A stretch of 64,000 nucleotides of DNA from Trogon surrucura (Eukaryota; Chordata; Aves; Trogoniformes; Trogonidae). Below are positions 48,801-61,700 of the stretch, one piece after another (position 1 is the stretch's first letter; every line of letters starts with the position of its first letter). The notes below the pieces were generated by a model that was not told the origin of the DNA, did not search any database, and saw only the letters and a list, made by a program, of their open reading frames with translations. Position numbers and translations under genes: made by a program. The stretch covers positions 1,426,001 to 1,490,000 of the forward strand of contig CM036620.1 in the NCBI GenBank assembly GCA_020746105.1, written 5' to 3'.

Positions 48801-51800
48801 ACGTAGAGGAGGCATTAAAAAAAAAAGCCCCTTCAAAATAAAGGAAAAAAATATAGGCTCCTCGAAACCTCCCCTTCTCTAGCAGGTCTGATTGTTATGG
48901 GGTGGGACACACCTGTAGCCAGAGGCGTATCCCGGCTCGATGCAGCTGCCCCAGCTTTTGCCCCTCCCACCTGATTTGGAACTGCTCTGGGCTCTGCCCC
49001 TAGTGCACGGGACAGCCTCACTTAGGAAAATCATCAGTATTTCTTGAAAATTTCAATTTCAAAAAATATAGAACAAAAGAAATTATAAGCCAGACTCCTA
49101 CTAGGATGCTGACTGCGGGAAAGCAGCCCTAGCGACTTTATGTAGTTGATGATGTGTCATTTAGAAAGTGGGTAAAAAAAACCCTCAAAATATTTACCAT
49201 TAAAGGCCTTGTTTACCAAATATTTCCACACCTCAGCTTTTCCTCATCTGATATTGGTAAAAGCAAGGATATTGGGACAGTTTAGAGTATTGCATGCCGT
49301 GGGTGAGCTAAAACGACCAACATCCCTGCTTTCAAAGAGTACAGAGATGACTAAACCTTGTGAGAAGTGCATTCCCACTGAAGCAGCCTTAGCTTACTTT
49401 CTCCTTTATCTGCTTTGGAGAAATCTGGGGGACAGATTTTTGTTTCTGGTGCTTTTGAAATACTTTTTGTTCACACTGAAGCTTTTGAAATCCTTCTGTT
49501 TATACGGAGGAAAATATTGAGAACCGATGCTACGGTTTCTGACTCATAACAATGAAGCAATTAGACCCTCAGCCTCACCAAGTTTCCCTTTGGACGGTGG
49601 TACTAAAGTCTGTAATAATACCTCACTGTTGGCACCAAATCATAAAAAATAACAATTCATTTGCTTTATAGCCTTCCTCTGGTCTACCATAAACAAAAGC
49701 ACAGCTTTGGGCTATCATGAATGTTACACACTTGATGGAATGATTTAAACTAACCAACTCCAAATTCAGTATTTCTGTTCCTTGAAGTACTGGATGACCT
49801 AAAACTTTGTTTTCACAGTAGGAAACCACAGGGGTTTTCTGAAGCATGGGTGCATTGTTTCATTATAACGCTTTCTCTGACCATTTACATGCATTTTTAA
49901 GTAAATTTTTTTTTTCCATCTTCAGTGCAGTGGCTGTTTGAATCCCACTTTTCCAGGACAGCTTCGTTTTAAAGCATTTACATGAAATGTGACCTCCTTG
50001 AAGCAAACGAATCCTACATATGTATTACCAAGACATTTTTATCTGAGAACTCTTGAATGTTTTCCTCCACTTTTTTTCTCTTCTAAGCAACAGTGAAATG
50101 TCCACTTGTCTGTAGATGCACAATTTACCGTATTTATATATTCTTTTATATATGACTGATGAAATTCCTTGAAATTCTCTCAGCCAAAATTGGCTGAACT
50201 TGTGACCAAACTTCCTTTACAATGAAGTAGATTTTCCAGAACCCGCCTCAGTGACTTCAGTGACTCAGATGACCTCAGGCATCTTTTCTGCCTTGTCTAA
50301 TATTTCCATAAACTTTTTTTTTTTTTATGGAAGCCAGGACTCTAGGGTTAAAAATTTTATATCAGTCATACTAATGAGATTATACTGCTCTCTACTCCAG
50401 CTCGAAAATGCTGGCGATGTTTTTAGCTACCTCTGGGGAATTGTGATGTACCGTGACTCATCAATGCTCCACAAATGCACTGCTTTCCAAACCTTTCCTG
50501 TAAATAGGATATACAGTCTAATTCCTCAAGTCTTGATCTTAGCAACGTGCAATTTAATCTATTTATTTTCCCCATTTGTCCAGACTGGGCTCCGTCTGAT
50601 GTAAACCTGAAGGAAATCTGAGTTGATCATTCCTGACATCAGCATCTAAGTCTGTTCATCATCAGCTGCCCCTTGCTCACCCTGATGGCTTTTATGCGGC
50701 CTCTTCTGGAGAGCTTACATTTTCCCATCCAAGGTACAGCAAATTTGCACCTAAAATCATATTTAATTTCTGAAAGGGTACATGGCAATAAAAGCTATTT
50801 AGGAATTCTGCATACCGACCAGACTGTACACAAATAATTCTACTTGACATCAATTGAAAACCTAACTCCAAAATTTTTGATGTGTTCAAGAATTAACTTT
50901 AAAAATCTGCGAGAAGTCAACTGAATATTTTTGATAACCAGAGATATTTTATGCCTTATTTCGTTTAAAACAGATGTAGTAAAACCAGTGATGCAGAAAA
51001 CATTTCCTAGATATCTGTCTGCAAAGTACCGGTATTGATGCCAATATCTGCGCACAAAACTGAAAGTCTGTCTTTTTCTGTTTCTGCCACTGAGCTATTC
51101 CTCAGCCCAAATTCTGTTGGTTTTCTCCTATACAATGTAACAGAATTTTCTAAGAAATTCAGACTGGGAAATAAGAAAGTGTCCCTACTGAGAGTACAAA
51201 TAATTTCCAATGTTTTATTTTACTGCTGAGTAAGCGAGCAAAATAGCATTTGTACTGTCCATTGAAATACAATATTATTTTTTTACTTGACAGATGTTTC
51301 TTGCTGTCATATGATGTATTTCTCTTAAATGAAACATAACCAAGTCGTTCTAAGTTATAATGGACCCATTACTGCATCAGGTTTTGACAACTGTTTCTCC
51401 AGCAGCTCCAAGTAATATTTTCAAATACAATTCTGGTGTCTTTTATTAATGAGCAGCTTTATTCTTCCAGACAGGTAGAAGGTTAGTGGAGCCTGCCTGA
51501 AAAGCAGATGGCAGCAGCGTAAGCTTTCACCTGCTGGCATGACCCTAAGGGAACACAGCGCTGCAGAAATGATTTTGCTACCACTAATAATCTACTGATG
51601 CATTTATAAAGCTCCACTTGATTTTTTTAAATATGTTTCATGCATTACACAGCATTAAGTATCAGGAGACAAAGTGTACTACACATCAGGTACTTCCTTC
51701 CACAACTGCCCTCATGATTGCTACACTTTTTCTTTCCACAGCAGGATTCTTACACAAGTCGGACAACGTAAGCAGAAGAGCAGACACGTGGTCTCAGAGC

Positions 51801-52100
51801 AGCCTCCGCACTTGTCTCCACCACAGTTTTACTGTCGGTCCATCAGTGCATGCCTTCACATCTCTCTGGTGTGTAGCCAAACCCCTAACAGTTGCAATAA
51901 TTATTTGTAGCTTCATGTTTAGCTGGAGAAATTTAAATAATAGGTGGAAACTTTCTATCCAGACTTGCCATAGGTGAGTGCTAGTACTGGGGATGCTGAA
52001 TTCAGATGCTTCAAAGTGGATTCAAAAGAAACGAGGTTTTCCCTTGCTGCTCAGCCTAACTTGTTGTGAAGTTTTAAGAGGTCTAAATCACCACCACGGT
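45801..52100. other. non-coding stretch, no gene recognised
   Basis: Very AT-rich in 46300-46720 and 47100-47700. A GC-rich patch at about 48870-49020 is not assigned. A run of ATTTAATG-type homeobox-like words at 46540-46660 could be regulatory. Open frames such as plus 50251-50604 and plus 51618-51977 carry no recognised domain. Confidence 0.5.
48870..49020. other. GC-rich patch, unassigned
   Basis: About 150 bases of GC-rich DNA (GGGGTGGGACACACC ... CCAGCTTTTGCCCCTCCCACC ... CTCTGGGCTCTGCCCC) in AT-rich surroundings. The minus strand is open over 62 codons, as expected for GC-rich DNA. Its texture is that of an old dispersed repeat, but I cannot name a family. Confidence 0.3.
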
Positions 52101-52107
52101 CAACACA

Positions 52108-52149
52108 GCCAATGAAAATATCTTTAATGCCAATGAAAACATCTTTAAT
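52108..52149. repeat. tandem duplication of 21 bp
   Basis: GCCAATGAAAATATCTTTAA plus T (52108-52128) is followed directly by the same 21 bases with one change, T to C (52129-52149). Confidence 0.9.
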
Positions 52150-52381
52150 GCAAACCAAGATATAGAACAAAGCTTTCCATAAAATCAGTTAGGACTTAAA
52201 GAGTAATTTCTAAGAAATATCTCAGGAATTCTTCGATGCCCTTTATGGGGTTCAGCTGGCTCACAAAAACCTACGTACCTCTATCCCTGCCAGATACATC
52301 CACCTCCTTCCAGTAGAACCAGGTTTTAGTTCCGCTGCTTCATGCTCCCTCTTCGGCAATTCCAAAGCACTGAATTCTCAC

Positions 52382-52565
52382 CAGTGTAGCACACTTAAAA
52401 TACAGGTGACGATGTAGCTTCGGAAAACCTCCATTTCCATTCAAGACATTTCCTCCCGACGTATCAGTCAGGGAAACAACTTTCAGCTCTGAATTCTCTA
52501 AAGCTAAACCATATGATGACGAGAATTGTCCAGATGCTCCTTCAATGCTGACATGCTCGCTGCGA
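52382..52565 (-). other. candidate coding exon, minus strand (best exon-like segment)
   Basis: On the minus strand, a clear acceptor (TTGTATCATATTTTATTTAG) leads into 184 bases with one open phase of 61 codons plus one base. They end at the good donor ACACTG|GTGAGA. The translation begins RSEHVSIEGASGQFSSSYGL and ends FPKLHRHLYFKCATL, with a mixed, protein-like composition. Seven CpGs lie inside it, while the flanking intron-like DNA has almost none. The phase would be 2 in and 0 out. I do not recognise the family. Of all exon-like pieces in the window this has the best combination of length, splice sites and CpG retention, but one exon without a known homologue stays unproven. Confidence 0.3.
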
Positions 52566-53499
52566 CTAAATAAAATATGATACAATATTGTACAAAACAT
52601 TATAACAATTTGAATTTTTTTTAATGTAAGTTGCAGTAACCTATACCAGAGGCTGATCTCTAAGTATGGCTTATGTGTCAAACTTGGCATTACCATTCTT
52701 CGGATTTCTTGTAAGAAACATCAAGCAGCTATTTTCCATCAAAATGTAAGCGCAAAGTTACAGATTCCAACAAAGCTTATTCACAGCAGTTACTGCTATT
52801 ATTGAAATTCATATTCTTTTAAACAAACGAGTGCCCTGACCTACTCTAGTTTTTAAGGAATCTGTGAAATACTCTGCACTACTTATAAAACGTAATTAAA
52901 TACATTGCAATTTATCAATTTGTGGTGGCTTAAAAGAAAACATAATTCACGTTATTGCTTTTGTTGCATGCTCACTACCTACATTTTTTGTGTAAATTTC
53001 CATTATTCAGACTGCTGATGGAATAACTTTGAAGTCTGTTGTGTCTTATTAGGAACGTCTCTCATTATCCACTTGTGATGACTAAGGGAAAGACTTTGGC
53101 TTGAAGCTCTAGGAGATAGAGATTTTCTTATCACCAGCTACTGTTCAGCCATGAAATGCTTAGAGAAGTAACACTAATTAACGAAAAATATAACTGAAAT
53201 TTTCTTTCAAGGATCACCACCAGTTTGCTTCTGTTCAGGCTTGGTTACCATGTTGTAGTGGATGTTTCCTTCCAAATAGACATAGCTGCAAATGCCAGAT
53301 AATAAGAGTTTGAAAACCAAGATATTTATGTGAAAGACGCAATGTTAACATTAGTGAGAAACCTCTGAGAAAGATTTTGAAAATATTTTCTGCTGCAGCT
53401 CTCTTCACCAGCTCTTTGGACTGCCACTACAGGTAAGTTACTAGCCCTCAGATCAATACAGTCCCATTATTTGACATTTTAAGTAGCTCAGCTTAAATT
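52566..53499. other. non-coding stretch, no gene recognised
   Basis: AT-rich unique DNA. No tandem repeats, transposon ends or supported exons seen. Confidence 0.5.
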
Positions 53500-53542
53500 T
53501 GATCTCTGAGGTCCCTTCCAGCCCAGGCCATTCTATGATTCT
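53500..53542 (+). mobile_element. CR1 LINE 3' tail, sense, very short
   Basis: GATCTCTGAGGTCCCTTCCAGCC then CAGGCCATTCTATGATTCTT matches the last 40 or so bases of avian CR1, including the terminal ATTCTATGATTCT repeat. A severely 5'-truncated insertion, or the surviving end of a decayed copy. Confidence 0.85.
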
Positions 53543-54600
53543 TCCTATTTCGGAGGCCCGTACCTCAAGTGGTATTTATCACTCCTGCTCTTGGACACAA
53601 ACTATGAGCTGAAGATTCAGAGTTGCAGATATAGTTATTTTTTTAATAAAACAATATAACAGTGTCGTTTGCTATATCTACATGACAAAAGACATCCACA
53701 AGGTGATACATACACAAGTGGTAATAATGAAAAAACTCCATAGGCAAACACATGGGTATTTTATCCAACAAAAATTATGTACATGATTTCATCATAACAG
53801 ATACATATGGATCTCAGTGGGAACAGAACATATGCTCTTGAAAAACAAAGCAATATTTTTTTCCTAAAAGGTCACACATAACTTCCTAATCCATCAAGGT
53901 TGTTAGAGAGCATGAAAACAAGGATTTCCAGCTGAGCTGCGCAGCATTTAGTGTTTCAGCTGCATCAGTGACAGTATTGAATTTTACCAAAACGTGTCTA
54001 GTTAACATAATAAACAGCTGCTTCTTAATAGAACAGGTGATTTCTAGTTTCTGTTGTTTGTTACATATTGAAGTTTTTGATCAATAACTACTTTAAACAC
54101 GACACAATTAGAAAATGTGCCATCCCTCTACCAAAAATGCATGATTAAATGTTTTTTCTTAAAGTCATGCTCCCAGGTAGAATTTCTATGCATGCAGTTT
54201 ATGAACCGTCTCTAAAATGAAAATGAAAAACACTATTAAGTTGTCAAAGAAAAATGAAAGACCTACTTAAAAGCCACAGAGCTAAAAAGCGGCTATTTTT
54301 AGCTGAAAGGAAGTACCTATGTATCATGCTCTCTACCACACTTGAATCATTACTCTCATCAGGATGACAGGTGGTGCCAGGATAATAAATAAAGTCTCTG
54401 ATTAGAAATGAAATTGCTATGACAGGATATCAAGGCCATAAAGCCTTTCAATTCCCCTCCTCTGTTATTGACGTACATTCTTCCTCTTCCTCCACAATAA
54501 ACTGTCTAGTGGTTCCAATTTAAGGATACATTGTTGGGAACAAACAGGAAATATCAACATCAGAAGCCAAGCAAAAAGTAAATATACGGCTGCCAATATA
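53543..54600. other. non-coding stretch, no gene recognised
   Basis: AT-rich unique DNA with no supported feature. Confidence 0.5.
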
Positions 54601-54905
54601 AGATGTTCTAGCCCTAAAGCGAGCCCAAGGAGAAGTAATCGAGTGTGCGACCGAGAAGCTACACAGTAATGCCTTCTGTCACCATCGGCTGCTGTTGTTG
54701 TACCAAAAGAATGAAGAAGTGAGGTACTGGCTCTGTGTTACAGATCCAGACTCCAAATCGAGAAACACAACAGTAACTCAACACCCCCCCGCAGGTCCAT
54801 GTCGCGAGGTGCACAGGAGAACAGTCCTGCTATGGCACTCGAGATGTGTTTCGGTTGACTTGAGCACAAAGGTTAGACCCTTGCGGACAAGAGCATTCCA
54901 CAGCC
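54601..54905. other. CpG-enriched patch with a long plus-strand open frame
   Basis: About 12 CpGs occur in 300 bases, well above the flanks. The plus strand is open for about 132 codons from roughly 54605 to 55003; its first half reads RAQGEVIECATEKLHSNAFC and then LLLLYQKNEEVRYWLCVTDP, which looks protein-like. No domain was recognised and no strong acceptor precedes it. The minus strand is also open at 54778-55023. Could be an exon, a decayed repeat, or chance. Confidence 0.25.
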
Positions 54906-55564
54906 AAATGTACATAGTGACAAAGGTATTTTTCAAACAGCCTATTTTTCCATTTCTTAATATCACTGTGCTATTAAACTTTTGGAGCTTAACCGTTAAA
55001 TAAATATCTTGCCTACATGTCACAAAAATAGCTCTTCTAACTATATACCCAATGCTGTCACCTGCCAGAATGCAGCATAACTACTTCAGTTTGGTTTCCT
55101 GACTGTTTTGTGGTTCCTTCTCTGTTATATTTACTTTCCTACAGCCATACAGCTAAGTATTATTATAAGCCTCTCACATAATGTCCCAAATTTACACAGA
55201 GACCAAAAAGTGCATGGTGTTTCTTTTCAGGGCAAACTCACTAGAAAGCAATTTGCTGTCCACTGCTGGGCAGAACACAAACAGTTAATAACTCGCTCAG
55301 TCCTTATACTACCTTTCAACTATGGGAGATTGGGATTCGGTTTACATAAATTGGAGAAAAACTTAATTACTCAATACATAGAAAATATAACTGAAGGGGA
55401 ATTAAGAGAAGAATCCAAGTTGGACACAATTCCGCTGTCCTTTGTGTTCCATTATTTGATTTCTCTCCATAACGAACGCCTACAGAGGAAGCTACCACGG
55501 TTGGGGAAAATTCAGTGGCTTTTGTGCAGTCGATTGTGTTAACATCACCTCTATTTTTTTTATT

Positions 55565-55759
55565 TTGATACATGATATTAGAACAACTCCATTCTGTAGC
55601 CAGGCTGCTGCAAAAAGACTCTGCCAAGTAGCAGCAGATATTCCTAGGCAACTAATTAAGAGCTCGGACCCTGCCACAAAAGTGGACTTGGCCAGAGAGG
55701 TGTCATTTAGCACAACGTCGACTGCGTTCATTTGCTATGGCTTTGCAGCATCTTATTAG
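55565..55759 (+). other. open segment after acceptor-like tract (unconfirmed)
   Basis: A T-rich tract (CTATTTTTTTTATTTTGATAC ... TATTAG, ending near 55581) is followed by a plus-strand frame reading CSQAAAKRLCQVAADIPRQL and ending at a TAG near 55759. It is richer in GC and CpG (ACAACGTCGACTGCG) than the flanks. The minus strand is open here too (55492-55731). It could be a last coding exon, but the product is not recognised. Confidence 0.2.
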
Positions 55760-58700
55760 GTAAAAGACATTGTCCTTTTCAAACTTCACCCACTCCAGAT
55801 CAGTGGAAAGCAGGTCTCTGAAACTTGGAAAGGTGCCCAGAGCGAACACAATACATAATGTTGGGAGTTCTTCACACAATGATACCAGAAGTTAGAGTAT
55901 GTTCTTGATGAAGTTGTAAAACTTCAACCCGCCAACTTAGCAAAAGAAAACTCTACACTCCTGGTTAGGGTCGAGTGGGGTGAACACCACTTGCATCTGT
56001 TACATTGTAGCGAAATAATAATTAAATTCCAAGAGAAAGCTCTTAACCTGTTTGTTTTTGCTGAAATAAAAACAGCCATCTAGAACCCCGTATTTTGGAC
56101 ACAAGTCTGTTGCAGTCGGAATATTTTTCAGATGCCAGATGGCCTGTTCTCCTGGTCTGCGTGTCAGAAAAATTAAATGCTTGTACTTGTAAATGTATCA
56201 TTTTAGGGTAGAAAAGGAGTATAAAGAAATTATTAAAATGAGAAGCCCTGAGATGAAACCTCAACCCTAATGAATTCAGGGACAATTATGCTTATTATCT
56301 TCAGCAGTGGTAGATTTTGATTACTACTTCTATCCCAGAGCCAAAAAAATATCTGCTTAATTTTGACAATGACATTTCAAGACAGACAGCTGCTTTCCTC
56401 ATATTCTTGCTTCAATTTACAATCCTTAGGAATGGAGAGTTGCACAACGAAGCATTTTAGGACAGTAAATAATAGCATGTTAGAAGTGGCAAAATTTAAA
56501 TCTTTTTTTGGACTACTATTTTCTGTGACAGTTTCTAAAACATTTACTCCTTTTAGCATCTGCAAAAATACATACTGCTTTCTTCAAATTTACAGGTCAG
56601 TACATACACAACGTGCAATTCTTAGTTTCTAAAAAGCAGGTTCTTTAAAAACACCCTGAATCAACAGTTTAATTTCAAATGTTTCTTTAACAACATCTTG
56701 AGATTGAATTATCGTGACTCTCCTCACACAATGTGGTGGTTTGGACATGGTTACAAATGCACACAGGTTTCTCCTAAGTTTTAAGGTCCCTACAAAACAC
56801 TGTGATGAAAATGAATGAGCAAGTGGCACAGGTGGTCAACCGAGGAAGACAGATGACTGCAAAAACCGCTCTAAGTAATCGCTGTCTCCCTGCTTTGGGA
56901 ACCTGAACTTAAAAGCCAAAGCTTAGTTTTTTATAGGCTATTAAACCACATTCATGGACTATAAGGATACTATAAGTATTTACTACAGAAAATTCAGTGA
57001 ACTGCTAGAGCTGGAAAGTGAGAGAAGTAGGCACCTACATTAGTCAGATAAGACCTTTCTTCAAGATGGTACCTTTGGAAAAATAGCTTGCAAGCTCTGT
57101 CATCTTTCCTCTTCGGAAAATTAATATTACTAACAGAAAGCATTAAACAAGTACCAATTCGTGGCAGTAAACTACTACCCAGTTTAGTTAGTGACAAGCC
57201 TACCCCCAGCTGTTATTTCTTGGACTTAAATGAATGCATCTTTCCCCACCTTACATACAAAGAATGTGCTTAAGTATTACTAGATCAGAACAGTGTTACC
57301 ATTTTTTCTTACGAGTAACTTGGAATTAATAAGCTTGAGTTAGACATGTTCGGACTGGCAGCACAACACATCCCAAACCACCAAGACCTCCACCACATTA
57401 ACGTTCCTAGTACAACATTAATCATTGTACACAGTGTGCATTTGAAAAACACCAGCATCTGACACTACAGTCATTAAAAACAAGCATTTAATGCTGACTC
57501 CAAAAGGACCAGAACCTGGACTAATCAATTCTACAATGAACTCTTGTCTTTTTTTTTTTTACTATTTTTGCAACTAATGAGACAGGATTTGACAACCACT
57601 GTCCACATTTTATGGTTGTGCTACACTGAAGCTGCCTGGGTTGTCGTGCTGATGTAGCATTGAAGATGAGCTGAAGAGCGACTGTGTTGTATATTTATGA
57701 AGAACTCCGTGGCTAACTTTGCTCTAAATTGGGCATGTAATGAATGCATTACTGCAAAGCAGGGAAATAAAACCTATTATAGGCTAGAAATGAATCATCG
57801 CAATGGCAAATCATTTTCTAAGCTGCAGTATTTTCTCTCTTATTGCTTTGCTTTAAACTTTGGTGAAAAGCAATTACTTCATTCTTTCACTTTACTTTTA
57901 TTACTGGTGATTCTTATGTTAATTTCCCCTGCTGTATTAGATTTGATTTTAAAAAGCTTTTTGGAATTAAGGATTAAATGGAATTGGTGATATTGCCCAG
58001 CCATCTTCACCTCCTACCTTCATTCTCCCCATGCCCCAATCTGAGACCTGGAAAATTCTTAAGAAACGAGTAAACCAAACACCAAGGTATCACATTTTAA
58101 ACTGTTTCTTGTTCTAAATAAATGAGACAAGTCAGTGGCCTCAAAATATCACAATAATAAATGTGATTACTTGGCAATTCTTTCTTTCTTTATTGTTCAA
58201 CTCATTATCAATTTAATAATTAGAAGAAATTAACATGCCCTGCATTTGAAAAAAATTTCCTGTAATAGCACATCTACATTTAAGTGAAATGTGTTTATTT
58301 GCAGTACCTTCGTTGTTCCACACCAGTTGCTCAGGTCAGTATAAAATATGTAAATACTTTTCCTGACATGAAATTACTGAACAGAATGGGCTAGTTTTCA
58401 GATTCATCAAGAATTCCTTCAAAAAGAAAAAAAATCAAGGTGTGAAATCACACCTTTAAAAATTCTAGCCACAAGCCCACAAGGCAACTTTTCAACCATT
58501 TATTTTTCCTCCAACTTAACCGTTTTTGATAATAAATATTTTTTAGGAAAGTCACTTACAAAGCATAGAACTACCCAACATATACTTTCCTTGTTACTTA
58601 TAGCCTGACCTACAGTGCCATGCTTCTCCTTGAGCTGGATTCCCAGGCCCTTCCTGGGAACGACACAGTTCTCCAAGGTCCCTCCTGTTGTCAAAAGGGA

Positions 58701-61700
58701 GAGAGACCAAATGCAGATCTACAGTATCTATATTGGTGAACTTGGTATTAGTTACAGCTAGGGGACGCTAAACCTCACCTTGCTTCAAAAGAAAATAATG
58801 ACTCGCAGAATTGGGAGAGCTGCCAGCAGTTAACATATTGGTTGCTTTCCTACGAGTCTGTGCCTCCAGCTGCTGATTTAATACACAGCTCCAGCATGGG
58901 GCCTTTCCCTACTCAAGTTTACCAGTAAGCAGAAGACGCTCAGTGAAGGGTGCATCATTGGTGATCTTGTGGATGTAGTGGGAACGTTACAAGGAGGTAA
59001 GAAAATAGTATCCTGTAGGATTGAGGGTAATCTCTGATGAGCAAAAACACAAAAGTGTCCTAAACTAACAAAAAGTGAAAACAGCTCCATTTTTTTTTCT
59101 CTCCCCATCCCTGATCTCTGGCCTGTACACCACAGACTGTTTTTATGCTCATGATGTCAAACATCAACATTTCATTCAATTTATTTTGGAAATTACAGGA
59201 CAAAAGTAAATTCATATGTCTTGCACAGACCTCAGGCAACCCTGCACACTTTATTTCAGAACAGACATTACAGGCTAGCTGGCAAATTACAGGAAAAATC
59301 ATTGTCTTACCATCACAGAGAAGGCATCAACACAATTTTTATTCTGACAGAGCTTAGGTGAATTACAAATATTCAAAAAAAAAAATCCATTACAGTGATC
59401 TGAAAAAGCCTAAGAATGTAGGTAAGGGTTATTCTTTTTATGTCTTTGAAATCTCAGAAAAGAGAGATATAACTAGGCAATCACCATGGTGAAAAAAATA
59501 TGTACTTAATACTTTGATAAGTATTGTCAATAAAAAATAAAACAGATTTTTAAAGGACCCATAATATATACATGTGCACTTTTTTCTATATGACATTTTA
59601 TCTTGCACATCTGTGCATGGTACATGGAGCCCCACCCTACAGTTCAGTCATAGTCTTAGAATTTAAGTCAAAACAACAGACTTAAATCATCTGACTAATA
59701 TGTTTCAGAAGAGGATTTATCGCTGTGCATTAAGGAGCAGTGCTGCAGTCCTTCAAGGAAAAATGTAATTAATTCATACAGACCTGCTGAAGCCCAATAC
59801 TTAACACACACAAAAGTAGGTACTGTAGCAGGCAAGGAGTTCCTGTATAAAACTTGGATAGCCCTGAAGTTTCTTTCTCTCAACAACATCCTTTTGAAAC
59901 CTTTGAATTGTAAATAGTAGTTCTGATAGGAAGGGTAATTTAGACTAGGCATCACGAACCCTCCCTTCTTTGGGTTTTAAAGTCTTGGAATGCTAGGGGC
60001 TGTGCAAGTACAACAGACAAGTTACAGAAGAAATTTTCAAAGGCATAAAGAGTTCTTAAGGACCTCGCTCCTATACAAAAATCAATGAGAGCTGGACAAC
60101 TAATTAGCACAGGTACTTGGAAAAGCTCCCACTACTTTTCTTTCAGGCAAGTTCCTTGCTATAGAAACAGTACTGAAGTAGAAGACTATTTGGGAAACAC
60201 TGTGTTGACTGTGACTATGAAAGAGGTGAGAAAGCAGCTTAACCACACATCTCAGGACACAAACTTGGTCTCAGACCTGTTTGTTGCACTTGCTGGTGGA
60301 AATCAAAATCTCCACCAGCAACATCTTAATGGTCTTTGTCTCCTTGAATTTCAGTATCTTGTCATCAGAAATCAGGGTGAGTTTTTTCAGCAATATTACT
60401 TTGCTTTATTGCATGTTATTTCGTTGGGTTGGTTGCTTGCATAATATCAAGGACCATAACTGTGTTGAGAGGGTGCTACATACTCAGCTTGCTTCCGCTA
60501 TGCCTGATAAAGGGTTTTTTTGGTAGGCAAAAGCCATGTATGATCTCATTTTACAAGGGAAGTTACAACTAAGTGGATGATCACTGCTTTTCCACCATCC
60601 TCCCTACTCTCAAGCTTGAACCAAAACGAGGGAATGACTGACAAGCCAGAAAGCTGCATCTTCATTAACATCCACAATATCAACTGAAGTAGTAGCTAAA
60701 ACTATTAGGCCATGAAAGCTGGGAACAGGAAAAGAGAGAAACTGAGTTTTTACCAAAGATGTTCCAGCGACACTTGTAGTATGTCCATCTGCATTATTCT
60801 ATCTTCTACACACAAACCAAGCTCAGTCAGTTAATTTAGGACAGAATATCCGACCCATGGGTCACATTACTGATACTAACCTTATATGCCCAAATTGTCT
60901 CAACTTTAAATGTAATAAAAGTGTTTTAAAGACTGAAATCAAGAGAGTGCTGGGTTGCCAATAAACTGGTTTTGCTTTTCAACTGCAAGAGACACAGTTG
61001 CAGACGCAAGCATTATCAGCACAAGCACAGTTCCGATGGATTTAAGTCTCACACTTTGGAAGATGCCTACAACCCTGTGCAATTCTACCACCAACATCTG
61101 CTCAGCACTGAGCCTTCACAGCAGGTTTCAATGTCTTACTTGTCTTACCCAAGGATGGTAGAGTTGAATAGGCGAATTCAGACAGGAATTATTTGTCATG
61201 GTGATATGCCGCTGAACTTCATTAATCACACATTCATTACAGCCTTATTCAGCTAAATTCCTTTCACTATAGATTTATGTGCTGTTACATTTTGCTTTGT
61301 AAGTAAAACATTTGCTTCGTAAGGGTGGTAGTTAAACATATTCTTCACAACCCATTAATATAATCATACTTCTGTTTCTCCCCATTCACATCAGTGGGGA
61401 AGAGACCTCGAGCCTGTGCACTCACACCAATACACTGCATTTTTAATGAGTATAATTTAGGAGAGTTTCTTGAAATAATTAACTGCTTCATTAAAGTCCA
61501 CTTTCTTAAAAAAGAAATCCATGTAAGAACTGCATCACTAACACAGCAAACATGAAAATCACACCTAAAAGGGCAGAAAACCAGATCTGGATCCATTTTG
61601 ACTTCCATCAAGAATTTAGCCAGCGCACTTCAGCAGCTGCTGTTAGAGGCAAACATCAATCAGTCTGACATACACAGCTCTCTATTTCACACACTGCTTA

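Noticed and set aside
49623-49847. Minus-strand frame containing FVYGRPEEG, which echoes the retroviral protease region
   Set aside because: The similarity is a few residues only and the flanking residues do not fit a protease; treated as coincidence.
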